Assembly: GCA_030435675.1 (NCBI GenBank) | Contig: CM059624.1 | Coordinates: forward strand, 6,348,769 to 6,412,768 | Length of the DNA stretch: 64,000 bases | From: Steinernema hermaphroditum | Taxonomy: Eukaryota > Nematoda > Chromadorea > Rhabditida > Steinernematidae | Direction of reading: 5' to 3' | Shown: positions 1 to 9,312 of the stretch, piece after piece | How positions within the stretch are numbered: the stretch's first letter is position 1 | How the letters are laid out: each line of letters starts with the position of its first letter | Translations under genes and position numbers: made by a program | Notes under the pieces: model-generated | Databases searched by the model: none | What the model was told of the DNA's origin: nothing | Seen by the model: only the letters and a program-made list of their open reading frames with translations

Positions 1-1204
1 CAACTGGATACGAAGTGAAATTCGAAGTGATCCAGTCGGAGTGTCTTGCAAGTGTTTGTTTATCGGACCAGATTTGTTCAAATGGGTATTTTAGAAGCTC
101 AGAGCGGGAGCTGCTACGAGGAACCGAGGGAAACACTTTGTCTATGTTGTAATGCTTGGTTGACACGGGGAACACACGACCAGTCCTTTACTCGAAGCAC
201 ACAACGAATAACACAATGACCCAGGTGACACACTATATATAGGGTGAGGTGGCTGTCTAGACTGTCTACCAGAGGGCATGTCTGATCTGCCCTCAACAGT
301 CTATACTGTGGAGATATCGTCCAATTCAGTACGGGAAGAAAAGGAGCGCCGTGATTTTGAGTTCCAATGAGATTTGATCTGTTGCCAGCCAAGATTAATC
401 CACTCTATAAATCGAATTCGTATAGAAAGACCCACAAAAGGAACTGTGATTTCATAAATCACAGGGAAATAAGCTTTCTTTCCTCTTCAACAAAAAATAA
501 AGCACCATAAATAAGAAATGCCTTCTTAAGTAGGACACAGAGACGCACCATGGGGCCGTAAAGGTCGAACATCGATAGACCCTGATTGCATAGCTTCATA
601 TGCCATACGGTTCCCGTATCCAAAGAAAGAGGCCGATGCTGTGTCCAGAACTGTTTGTTCATAGAAAAAAGAACGAACGCATCCCGACTCCATAGAAAAG
701 GATGATTGTGCCCACAAAGGTGAATCGAATATCTTGATTCCAAGTGTGTCGTTTTGAGTCACTCCTTCAACTGTAAACAAATCTTCTCTTTTTTTTCAAA
801 ATCGCGTACTTCGCTTTCCCTCTTCCTTCTTCCACCGCGAGTTTATCATAGATGACTCATCAGGCTCAGTTTTCAAACCTGTTGCTCCGCATCGCTCGAC
901 GACCTTCGCGGAGATCAAACGGTTCCCCCGCTGAGTCATCGCCGCGCGTCGCACCGCCGGCGCTCCGCACGCATAACCGCCGATCGTTTGGTCGATCGAT
1001 CGACGCGTTTAAAAGGGCGTCGGCGGGGAGAAGCGGCCATCCACCGGCGTCGAAGCTGCCTCGGGATCTGTCCGATCTCTGACTCGTCCACTGCTTTGAT
1101 AGCGCCGCGTTTCGGAATCGCGCGAGAACGACACGCGATTCTTGTTTGTTTGCAGAACAGGGGGCGGAGAGGCTTATCTCACGCGCCACGAACGGAAAAC
1201 GTCC
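1..1204. other. No gene recognised
   Basis: Upstream flank of the first cystatin gene. The open frames here on either strand resemble no known family. A palindromic GTCTAGAC lies at 255-262. A TTTAAAAGG sequence near 1009 could be a TATA-like element for the cystatin gene. Confidence 0.4.
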
Positions 1205-2664
1205 ATGAAGCTGTTGTGCGCCGTCGTTGTTATCGCTTTGTTCGGAGTTGCGATGTCCGGAATGACTGGTGGATGGAAGAAGGTCGACCCCGAAAGCGAC
1301 GATGTCAAGGTATGCATCCAAATGTCCTTCTGTAGCAGCGGCTTGCATGTGGCTTCCCAAAATAGAAGGAAGTGATCGGCAAGGAACTTATTATCCATTC
1401 ATCTAGATGCTCTAAGTTCTCCAAATGCTTATTTCCTTATCAAGCCAGATAGAGTACTTTGCTTTTTATGACAGGATCCAGAATCTAGCTATGTTTTCGT
1501 TCTTTATGGCTTCACTTGACACGAAGTTCTCCAGAAATTCACTGGCCACATGTCGAAATTCGCCGTTCAATGAGTAAACAACGTCCCCGTTTTGCTAATG
1601 TGTGAACTTCCAAAGCGTTATCGGCTAATCCTTGGTCAGTAGCCGTTTCAAAAAGATTATCAGCGAGTTGTTTATACTCCAGAGGGAGCGCTCGAAATAG
1701 CCTAAAGGACGTGACCATCCACGTGACTGTACTTTTTTGAATAATAACCCAGCCGCATTTGTAGAGCTGGTATGAGATCGGATATGGTGAATGAGCTTTT
1801 GGAACTCAGCATTTGCAGATGGTTAAGGAGGGCTGTAGACCAGGGAAGTTTAACCATTTTTCTGCCTATGGACGGCCGACATACACGGATCGGTGGAAGT
1901 CATTTTCAGTGTGCATTTCTTGAAATAGGTCAGGCACGTATCAGCACGAAGAATCAGAGATGCAATTTCACTATAACACGATCTGAAAAATGACTGATCC
2001 ATAGATTCATATTTTTTATCCTATCCCACAAATTTCGAAATTCAAACTTAGATTGGAACGGTGTTGATGGCGGTTGATGGCTGTGGATTTAGTAAACGTT
2101 GGAACTCTCTGGGTCAGTGGACTTTCAAAGAACTTACAGTTGGCAAGTCCATAGCTTTAGCCATACGGTTCTTTCTTTCAGCACGTAGACGATTCATTCA
2201 TTAAACTCGTTCTCTGTCCCCGTCCCCTGGTGTGTTTACTGTTTGTGAGAAATGGAGAGCCAATAAACAAAACGCATCAAAACATTTGCCTCGTCGGGTC
2301 AAAGACCGTTTCTTTCGTTACAGGAGCTCTCGTGGTCCGCCGTGAAGAAAATCAACGCCGAGTCGAACGACCTGTTCCACCTGGTTCCCGTGAAGGTGCT
2401 CAGCGCGGAGTCCCAGGTGGTCGCCGGCATTAACTACAAGCTCGAAATGGAAGTCGCCCAGTCTAACTGTGCCAAGAACGTAGGTCCCTCCGGACTGTGC
2501 TCCTCTAGCGAGAGACGTTTCAGCAAGTCTCACATGAGAAGTTGAAGGCCTCGCCCTGCGAACTCAAGGAGGACCCCCGTCGCCATCTCTACGTGGTCAA
2601 GATCTGGGTAAAGCCCTGGGAAAACTTCGAGCAGGTCACCATCGAAAGCTCCAAGCAGCTCTGA
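1205..2664 (+). CDS. Secreted type-2-like cystatin (cysteine protease inhibitor)
   Basis: Three exons, 1205-1309, 2324-2479 and 2524-2664, give a 133-aa protein with all joins in phase 0. Residues 1-18 form a signal peptide, and the mature chain begins close to a GGW motif, as do most cystatins here. The QVVAG pentapeptide (first inhibitory loop) is in exon 2, and the C-terminal PW pair (second loop) is in KPWENF of exon 3. Cysteines in exons 2 and 3 could form the family disulfides. Cystatins block papain-type proteases such as the cathepsin F-like enzyme encoded at 16-21 kb. Intron 1 is unusually long (1,014 nt) and holds no recognisable gene; intron 2 is 44 nt. AATAAA lies at 2734-2739. 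The family call is firm; the target protease is inferred. Confidence 0.9.
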
Positions 2665-2871
2665 TCCACCGAGGCCCCCAACTACCCCGCCAATGCCTTT
2701 TATTTTCCAATCTCTCTTCGTAACGCTTTTGTAAATAAACGCACTTTTGACCACAGAAGAACTCGCGAGAGATGTCCTTGTGGAGAGCACTTGTTGACTC
2801 TTCTGATTCGACTGTTTATCAAATATGCGATGTAAAGACAGAAATGGTTCTTATCGCCAACACTCGAGGAG

Positions 2872-3392
2872 ATGAAGACGCTGTGCCCGCTACTCTGCCT
2901 TCTTTTGACCGTCGCCTCGGCGCAGCTGCCTGGCGGATGGGTCGACGCCGATCCCTACAGCAAAGTCATCCAGGTGGGCATCGTAGCCTTTGTCCTTATG
3001 GGTGCATCATCTCTCAGGACATCGCCTGGAAGTCGGTGGAAGTGGTGAACGAGCGCCACCAGAATGAGAATTTCTATCTTGTACCCATGGAGGTGAGGGA
3101 GGCGAAGTACCAGATCGTGGCCGGAGTCCGGTACAAGCTTACCGTAGCCTACGGCTACTCCGACTGCAGCAAACAGGTACAATTTTATCATCGACCTAAC
3201 CAGCTAGATCCGCTCATTTCAGAACATGCGACCCGTCGACGTTGGCAAAGCGAACTGTCCCCCTGGAAACTGCCTAACTCGAGTGGTATGCTGTTCCCCA
3301 AACCGGCCCTGAACTGACCCTTCCAGACGCACAAAATACTCGCTTGGCTGAAGCCATGGCAGAACTTTACTCAGATCACAGTACTCGAGTGA
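2872..3392 (+). CDS. Secreted cystatin
   Basis: Four exons, 2872-2973, 3018-3176, 3223-3285 and 3327-3392, encode 129 aa, with every join in phase 0 and introns of 41-46 nt. The first 17 residues are a signal peptide (MKTLCPLLCLL and onward). The mature protein starts with LPGGW. QIVAG is the reactive-site loop, and KPWQNFTQIT near the C-terminus is the PW hairpin loop. Cysteines at DCSK and in the PPGNC region match positions used for disulfides in cystatins. Compared with the first cystatin gene, an extra intron splits the C-terminal half. Its stop codon is only 3 nt from the stop of the next, oppositely oriented cystatin gene, so their 3' UTRs must overlap. Confidence 0.9.
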
Positions 3393-3395
3393 ACT

Positions 3396-3913
3396 TCAGC
3401 TGACGACGGCGATTCGCGTGCGATTCTTCCACGGCTGTTCCCAAACGTGAATCGTGTGAATCTGAAAGTGAAATCACTTGGCTCCCAAGAGTAAAACCGC
3501 CTTTCCCACTTGGAAGTCGTAGTTCCGGGGCCTGAGGACACATCTGCCCTCTCGCGCGTGATCCACTTCCTTCGAACAGTTGGAAATACCAAACTCGATG
3601 TCTATTTTGAAGTTATCTCCGGCCAGGAACATCGTTTGGGCGTTCAGGATCCTGGCCGGGATCAAGTAGATCTGTGGGAAGGAGGGGCTGGAGTAGAGAT
3701 CGTTGACTTTGGGAACGGACTTCCAGGCGAATCTCTGAGGATACAGCAATGGATACGGTGGTGGAGATACACAAGACTAACCCATATCTGCGGTGAATTC
3801 GGCTCGACAGGTTTCCATCCGGCGGAACCCGAGTACTTGGCAAGGATTATGGAGGCATAGAGGGCGACGAGGAACAGGACAGCCTTGACAGGTACAGAAG
3901 GATTGCTGTCCAT
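3396..3913 (-). CDS. Divergent secreted cystatin
   Basis: Three exons on the minus strand, 3913-3782, 3734-3510 and 3461-3396, encode 140 aa, all joins in phase 0. A hydrophobic signal segment (AVLFLVALYASIILA) follows an 11-residue lead, and AGWKPVEP marks the start of the mature chain as in its neighbours. The reactive loop is degenerate, reading QTMFLAG where the family has QxVxG, but a QPW is kept in the last exon. Inhibitory activity is therefore less certain than for the adjacent copies. It is arranged tail-to-tail with the cystatin gene that ends at 3392. Confidence 0.85.
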
Positions 3914-4389
3914 CTTAGGGAATGAAGAGTCGACTTGAGTGTTCGTGGAAAAGCGCTCTGTTTAAGAGAGCACGCAAACAGCTTCCGGCGTCTCTTGTTT
4001 ATCAAAAGCGCCTTCTTTCGGTGTTTCTTTCGGGTCAGTGACTCAACGATGTGGCACTCCTCATGTCAACGGTTTCTGATCACGTAGCCGGTGATAAGCG
4101 CCGGTTTGACACAAACAACAAGTGACCGTTTGAGGATTTGTTGGCAAGGGTCACGGGACAGAGTCAAAGTCTTTCAAGAAGAGAGTCTGATTGGAGTCAT
4201 CTGACCTGTTTTTTAAACATTGTGATCTTCCTATGATCCCTCTGTTTATACGTGTGGAGTGTAAGCGTAAACACCGAATCCCCTTTGCCAAAACATGTTT
4301 TGGTCCTCTAAACAAACAGGCCACCAGGCCGCAAGTCGAACTGTCTGTCAAAAAATCGATTTATTCGCTCGATACTGTATTTATGCCCT
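3914..4389. other. Intergenic, no gene seen
   Basis: The stretch lies between the 5' end of the divergent cystatin and the 3' end of the next. An AATAAA on the minus strand at 4360-4365 is the probable poly(A) signal of the 4390-4740 gene. Nothing else is supported. Confidence 0.4.
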
Positions 4390-4740
4390 TCAATGGAACT
4401 CGGTGACTTCGATCTTTCCCTCCCAGGGGACGCTGTAGACCTTCATCTCGTGGACGTCGTTTCCGCCCTCGTCGTAGGTGAACTTGATGTCGTAGTTCAT
4501 GCCGGCAACGACCTGGCTTCTCACGCTGATGATCTTCAGGCCGTTCGACGACTTGTTCTTCTGGGTGAGAGCCGCCTTGGCGACTTTCTGGAACACTCAA
4601 GTGGACATCTGATTAAAGACGGGGATTACCAGAACGTCTGGATCTGTGGGGCTGGCGTCGCTCCATCCTCCGGGAATTTGGGCTTCTGTGAGAAGCGGAA
4701 CGGAGAGGAGGACGCAGAGCAGAAGGGGAAGGGTGGTCAT
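4390..4740 (-). CDS. Secreted cystatin, left copy of an inverted pair
   Basis: Two exons, 4740-4630 and 4587-4390, separated by a 42-nt intron, encode 102 aa. The signal peptide (MTTLPLLLCVLLSVPLL) is followed by IPGGW. The reactive loop is SQVVAG and the second loop VPWEG. No cysteines are seen in the mature part, so this is a disulfide-free, short cystatin. The gene is a near-identical mirror copy of the one at 5441-5791: the differences in exon 2 are mostly silent, the intron is conserved, and the protein differs at a leader residue, in IPGGW versus IGGGW, and in the last residue. A TATAAA lies 39 nt upstream of the ATG (4779-4784, minus strand). Confidence 0.9.
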
Positions 4741-4778
4741 GACTGTGGGGGGAGTGGAGAAATACCTGCTTTGGTGGG

Positions 4779-4784
4779 TTTATA
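4779..4784 (-). promoter_or_regulatory. TATA box of the left cystatin copy
   Basis: The minus-strand TATAAA sits 39 nt upstream of the ATG at 4740 within a block that is conserved in mirror image at 5398-5403. The conservation covers the promoter as well as the coding part. Confidence 0.6.
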
Positions 4785-5397
4785 TTGGCACCCAAAGTGT
4801 AAACGCGGGAGGTGGGATTAGGGTCACGGCGTTGGGTACACGGCGGAGGACGTGAGAGTGGGAGGGGAGACCGAAGTGGCACCAAATAGTACCGTAGAGT
4901 CATGGCAGCTCTGAGCTAATGAAGAACGCTCTTCCATGGCAGTCTTTGCTCTCCGTCACCACACCTTCATATCCACATCTTCTGCATCCCCTATACAAAC
5001 AAAGTAGTGACATTCTTCTCAAGATGGTCATCATGATAGTCACAGGATACAGCCACTGAGTGATAAGAACGCTTAAAGGTCGATTTGACCTTTTGTCTCT
5101 TTATGAGTGTACTTCGAAAGCTGATGCTACTGCCGATAAATCCGATAATCCCCCAGAGTCCACTCGGTCGATAAAAACAAGAGTAGGTGCGCTGCCCTCA
5201 TAAATCCATGTTTTCCCTCCAGTTTTGATGTGATACCACTTTGGTCGCGACTATTTGCCGTCGACGTTGTTTTTAAGATCATTCGAAAACAGAAGAACTC
5301 CAGAGTTGTCCAACGTCGTGCCACTCCCATCTCTTTCCCATGCCGTGTACCCACTCCATGACCCTGATCCCACCCCCGTTTACACTTTGGGTGCCAA

Positions 5398-5403
5398 TAT
5401 AAA
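5398..5403 (+). promoter_or_regulatory. TATA box of the right cystatin copy
   Basis: TATAAA in GCCAATATAAACC, 38-43 nt upstream of the ATG at 5441, is the mirror-image equivalent of the element at 4779-4784. Confidence 0.6.
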
Positions 5404-5440
5404 CCCCCAGAGCAGGTATTCTTCCATTCCCCCCATAGCT

Positions 5441-5791
5441 ATGACTACCCTTCCCCTGCTGTTTTGCGTTCTCCTCTCCGTCCCACTTCTCACAGAAGCC
5501 CAGATTGGCGGAGGGTGGAGCGACGCCAGCCCCACAGATCCAGACGTTCTGGTAATCCCCGTCTTTAATCAGATGTCCACTTGAGTGTTCCAGAAAGTCG
5601 CCAAGGCGGCTCTCACCCAGAAGAACAAGTCGTCGAACGGCCTGAAGATCATCAGCGTAAGAAGCCAGGTCGTCGCCGGCATGAACTACGACATCAAATT
5701 CACCTACGACGAGGGCGGAAACGACGTCCACGAGATGAAGGTCTACAGCGTCCCCTGGGAGGGAAAGATCGAAGTCACCGAGTTCAACTGA
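5441..5791 (+). CDS. Secreted cystatin, right copy of an inverted pair
   Basis: Exons 5441-5551 and 5594-5791 encode 102 aa. Signal peptide residues 1-20 are followed by IGGGW, the SQVVAG loop and the VPWEG loop. Exon and intron lengths equal those of the 4390-4740 copy. The two genes are divergent (head-to-head), with about 700 bp between their start codons. AATAAA lies at 5812-5817. The pair probably makes functionally interchangeable inhibitors of papain-family proteases. Confidence 0.9.
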
Positions 5792-5944
5792 AATCGTACC
5801 GCAACGGATATAATAAATCGATTTTTCTGATGTCGAAGAATTGCATCACTTTGTGATCGCTAGAATTGCATGTAGTCCCGGGGCGACCAGATCATGGGAT
5901 TGCACTTATTTCAAGTTCTAAATCACCGCATAAGGTCGGCTTAT

Positions 5945-6015
5945 GTTATGCAATTGGTAGTCTTGTCAATGGTAGTCAATGGTAGTCTTGGTAGTCAATT
6001 GGTAATTGCAATTGG
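5945..6015. repeat. Short degenerate tandem repeat
   Basis: Units such as GGTAGTC and CAATTGGTA recur several times in about 70 bp. It is a local minisatellite-like stretch with no evident function. Confidence 0.5.
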
Positions 6016-6291
6016 AACGGTAGTCGTAATGCAATAAGCGGGATCGCCATGTATTGCTGGTGAGTCGCAATCCTGGGCTTATGATATTTAATAGATGTTA
6101 AAAAGTGGTTCGTTTGTTTAAATACTGATAACATGCTAGGAAAGACGGACATATAACCCCAACAACCGTAAGTAAAACACTCCTTTAAAGAAGGAGGAAA
6201 GGCGAAGCCGAGGGTAAAGGAGGTGTTGGGCAGTAGTCCCCCTCCGGCATCTAGACTGACTAGACACCCTGTTGTATTACCGATTGGACAA

Positions 6292-6799
6292 ATGAAGGAT
6301 GTGATTGTTGATAAAGATGAACCGGTCGTTCCCCACGACACAACAACAAGGAAGTTGTGCCAGAAACAGTGCACACGGTCGATGGAGACCATCGAGTGAA
6401 GATTGGAGAAAAATTAATTGCTCTGTTTGAAGAAAGCTACTTCAAGTTTGCAATGTTACACTGTATTTGCCGAAAGAATGTTCCCTCTTTTTGATCAGAA
6501 AAATAACCCTAACTGTTTGCCATTTACTTACAAGCTGCGTCAAGATCTATACGTTCGGGATACTAAGTGTTGATAGGCGAATTTTGCGTTGTCGAGACAT
6601 CTGGAATCCAGTTTGAAGTGAGACGGAAGAGATCCATACGTACTTCGAGGCCGACAACCAAACGAAAGAAGTGTTCAACTGGATTGTGCAGCTTCACGGC
6701 CATAACATGGCAGCCCTCGCTTTCCTGGAGGCCGTCCTCGATAGGACTGCCAAGATGGCGTTCGAGAAGCACGTGCCACATCTAACCAGTATGATGTGA
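6292..6799 (+). CDS. Possible small two-exon gene, unrecognised
   Basis: Two coding-like blocks can be joined in frame: 6292-6395 (starting ATG AAG GAT) and 6619-6799 (ending ATG ATG TGA), giving about 94 aa. The first block stays open further upstream to about 6173, so the true start may be in another exon. The second block has strong codon character (YFEADNQTKEVFNWIVQ, then an Ala/Leu-rich helix ending EKHVPHLTSMM). The acceptor used (TTTGAAG) lacks a pyrimidine tract, so the join is weak. No family is recognised. It could also be a decayed gene. Confidence 0.35.
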
Positions 6800-7119
6800 C
6801 CTCGGTGACATGGCAGAAGTTCCTTGTGAAAATTCCCACGCACTCAAACGTTAGAAGTAAAAAAATCGGCCTTTATAGTTTTTTCCTTTCTATTCCTGTC
6901 CTCGTGGGAACCTTCTCTTCGTCCAGTTCTTCCGAACAATTTGATTATTATGATTGGACTTCTAGTCAGGTAGTCTCATAAACGATGCACTATTCTAACC
7001 AGGTGACAAGTATCGCTGTGACTGACTGTGACTGGTGAAAAGCGGCACTTTTTCATGTATGTCCCTTTTCCATAACCCGAAAACGTCGTTTATTTGCCGA
7101 AATCACCGCCTGGGTGCAG

Positions 7120-7456
7120 TTACGTATAACTCAAGATATCGAGCGGCTCCTTCTCCCAGGGCTGCTCCACGACGACCAACTCGTGGATCTGGTTGAAATC
7201 GGGGGCGTAGACCAACTGGATGTCGTACTTGACCCCCGCGACCACCTGGGACTTCGCGCTGATGATCTTCAGCGATACGGGACAGATGGTCATCGCCGCG
7301 AGTGATTCCTTGGCGACTCTCTGAAATCTCGCGTAGGGGAGTAAAACCGGCAGAAGTTACGATAACGTCGGGATCATTGACATCGCGTGTGGTCCATCCT
7401 CCGACGATGACTGCGGATAGGGGGACGACGGCCGAAAGAACGAAAAAAGCGAACAT
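7120..7456 (-). CDS. Secreted cystatin
   Basis: Two exons, 7456-7361 and 7320-7120, with a 40-nt intron in phase 0, encode 98 aa. The signal peptide is MFAFFVLSAVVPLSAV, followed by IVGGW. Reactive loop SQVVAG and second loop QPWEKE are intact. Only one cysteine (TICPV) is seen, so like the inverted pair it is essentially disulfide-free. A minus-strand AATAAA lies at 7089-7094. Confidence 0.9.
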
Positions 7457-8884
7457 TTCAGTGAACACGCGCTTCGAATAGCTCTCTCGTGAATATGTAT
7501 TCGCGGAGAATAGGCGTGTTTTTATGAGAGCCAAAACAACATATGATCCGATTGGCGATTCCAAAGTTTATCCTTTCAGAGGAGTTGCTAGTGGATGTGC
7601 AAGCGGATCGACTTTTGCTGTTGTCTTCGGTTGTCATGTACATCCTTGAACTAGCCGAGATTCTTATACTTAAAGCAATGTCTCGGATTAGTTCGATGAA
7701 AGTCCAAATCATTTAATCTAGAGATGCAAATGCCAGAGAAGGTACAGTAACATCCCAATGTTGAAAATCTTTAGGGAGAATATGACGAGGCAACGTGTTG
7801 TGTTTGTGTGACATTGATCGTTGTTGGACGTTGTTCGTCAGATCCAATAAAATACTCAACGTCAACAAGCGATTGACGAACTTATGATTATGGGATGCAT
7901 CGATGTTCCAGAGGGCCGACTACATCGAGATCCTTTCTTATATCAAAAAAAGAGAGGTCGAGTTTTTCTCACATCCGCACGATCTCTTATTTGCAGGGGA
8001 ATCGAAAAAATTATACGCAATCAAAACATTTCTATGACCCCGTTCCAGTGGACTTTCGCAAAGTGCAAACGATAGAACTACTATAGGCTCTATTTGATTG
8101 ATTAGTTCACAAAAATCGGCTAAATTTTTGAACCAGAGAATCGTAGAACGGAAGTTCCCGGATATCTCGACCTACAGCGCGTCCAATAATGATAGCATCA
8201 CATTTACCAGATCGCGTAAAAGACAAGCATTTGCAAAATACGTTTGAACAAGGTGTAACAAGGCGCTCGAGAAGATACCTAAGTCTCACCTAAGTAAGAA
8301 CCTATGTGCTACTTAAGAATAAAAACTCTAAACTGTGTTTTCCGTTGTCCTTGGATCGTCTGGCCTATCCGATCCGTTCGATTATAAAGGTGTGCTTGCA
8401 ATGGCATTGCGTTAGTCCATGAATCATGTGATGAAGAACACGCAGGATTACTGCGAACCGTTCAACAAAGGAACAACTTACGTTCGCAGCGAACGTAAGT
8501 TGTTCCTTTTAAGCCATTGTTTCCTTATTCACCCTTTATGAATAACAGAATTGACCTGTATACATGGTAGCTCTGGGAGTCACCTATCAAATACATGCCT
8601 CTGAAATCTACGTTTTAACCAAACACAAGTCATAGAACTTGTTAATATTATTCCTCATTGGAAGTTCCCATTTCTATCTGTGGACAGATGTACATATTTA
8701 AATGATCGACTACATATAAACGCTTTGATTCCCTCGCACAAAGGTCATCTTCCTGCTCTCTGTTCCCTGTTCTCGACCCAGTTTCGAGCCTTCCGGTTTT
8801 TTTCCGGTCATTTTGAATCTTTAAAATTGTTCAGAAACGTTCGACACTCTTTTATATATTACTCTAACCACCACAGCTCGACAA
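7457..8884. other. Gene-poor stretch with a perfect palindrome
   Basis: No convincing coding exon was found on either strand. The one structured element is the 43-nt palindrome at 8467-8509, listed separately. Confidence 0.4.
8467..8509. repeat. Perfect inverted repeat with a 1-nt spacer
   Basis: Two 21-nt arms (8467-8487 and 8489-8509) are exact reverse complements around a single A at 8488. Such a structure could extrude as a cruciform or be transcribed into a tight hairpin. It has none of the loop expected of a microRNA precursor. Confidence 0.85.
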
Positions 8885-9312
8885 CTACTTCCTTCTGTCG
8901 CACATCTCGCATCCTCCGTCGAGTTCCACGGAGTCGTCCTTCCGGTGCTTCCTTGCCCTGGGAGCGTCTCCATAGTCGGCGCTTCGTCTTCTCAGCGGAA
9001 GCATATAGGGCTGCGGGAAGACGTATCCGTAGCCGTAGCCGCCGCAGCCTCCAAGACATCCACCGTATCTGACGGCCGGGTAGCCATAGGGATAAGCGTA
9101 TGGGTATCCATAGCTGTAGGGATACTGTAGTCCGTACTGTAAATGCACAGTAAAGCGTCGGATTTAGAAGGTGATCACTTACGGGATAGTAGTATTGGGC
9201 GTTGGCGGGAACGAAGGAAAGCGCCACGAGAGCGCAAACGGCCAATAGGACCCTGAAAGAAGATTCCATCTGAAGGAGAGGGTACTGTAACTTACAGCTG
9301 GGAGTTATTCAT
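8885..9312 (-). CDS. Secreted Tyr/Gly-rich peptide precursor
   Basis: Three exons, 9312-9296, 9252-9183 and 9136-8885, encode 112 aa. Exon 1 is only 17 nt (MNNSQ plus two bases of a Leu codon), a layout shared with the genes at 45397, 46108 and 53102. The signal peptide runs to about residue 25 (VPANAQ) and is followed by YYYP and repeated YGYP and GYGYG motifs, then a basic LRRRS stretch that could be a processing site, and an acidic or basic tail with two cysteines near the end (CEMCDRRK). It resembles nematode YG-rich antimicrobial or neuropeptide-like precursors and cuticle proteins. The exact role is unknown. An alternative start at 9269 is less likely because the sibling genes all use the tiny first exon. 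Confidence 0.75.

Larger units (their letters stand above)
4390..5791. repeat. Inverted duplication containing two cystatin genes
   Basis: Arms of roughly 450 bp (about 4390-4850 and 5340-5791) are reverse complements with few mismatches. They span the promoter, both exons and the intron, and are separated by about 500 bp of non-repeated sequence. The similarity fades just upstream of the promoter block. Confidence 0.8.

Noticed and set aside
866..1360. 164-codon minus-strand open frame
   Set aside because: It lies largely antisense to the first cystatin exon and its upstream region, with no homology. It is a shadow of GC-rich coding sequence.
8859..9269. Start of the Tyr/Gly-rich gene at the ATG at 9269
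   Set aside because: A 17-nt upstream coding exon with a good GTAAGT donor matches the structure of three sibling genes, so that start was preferred.
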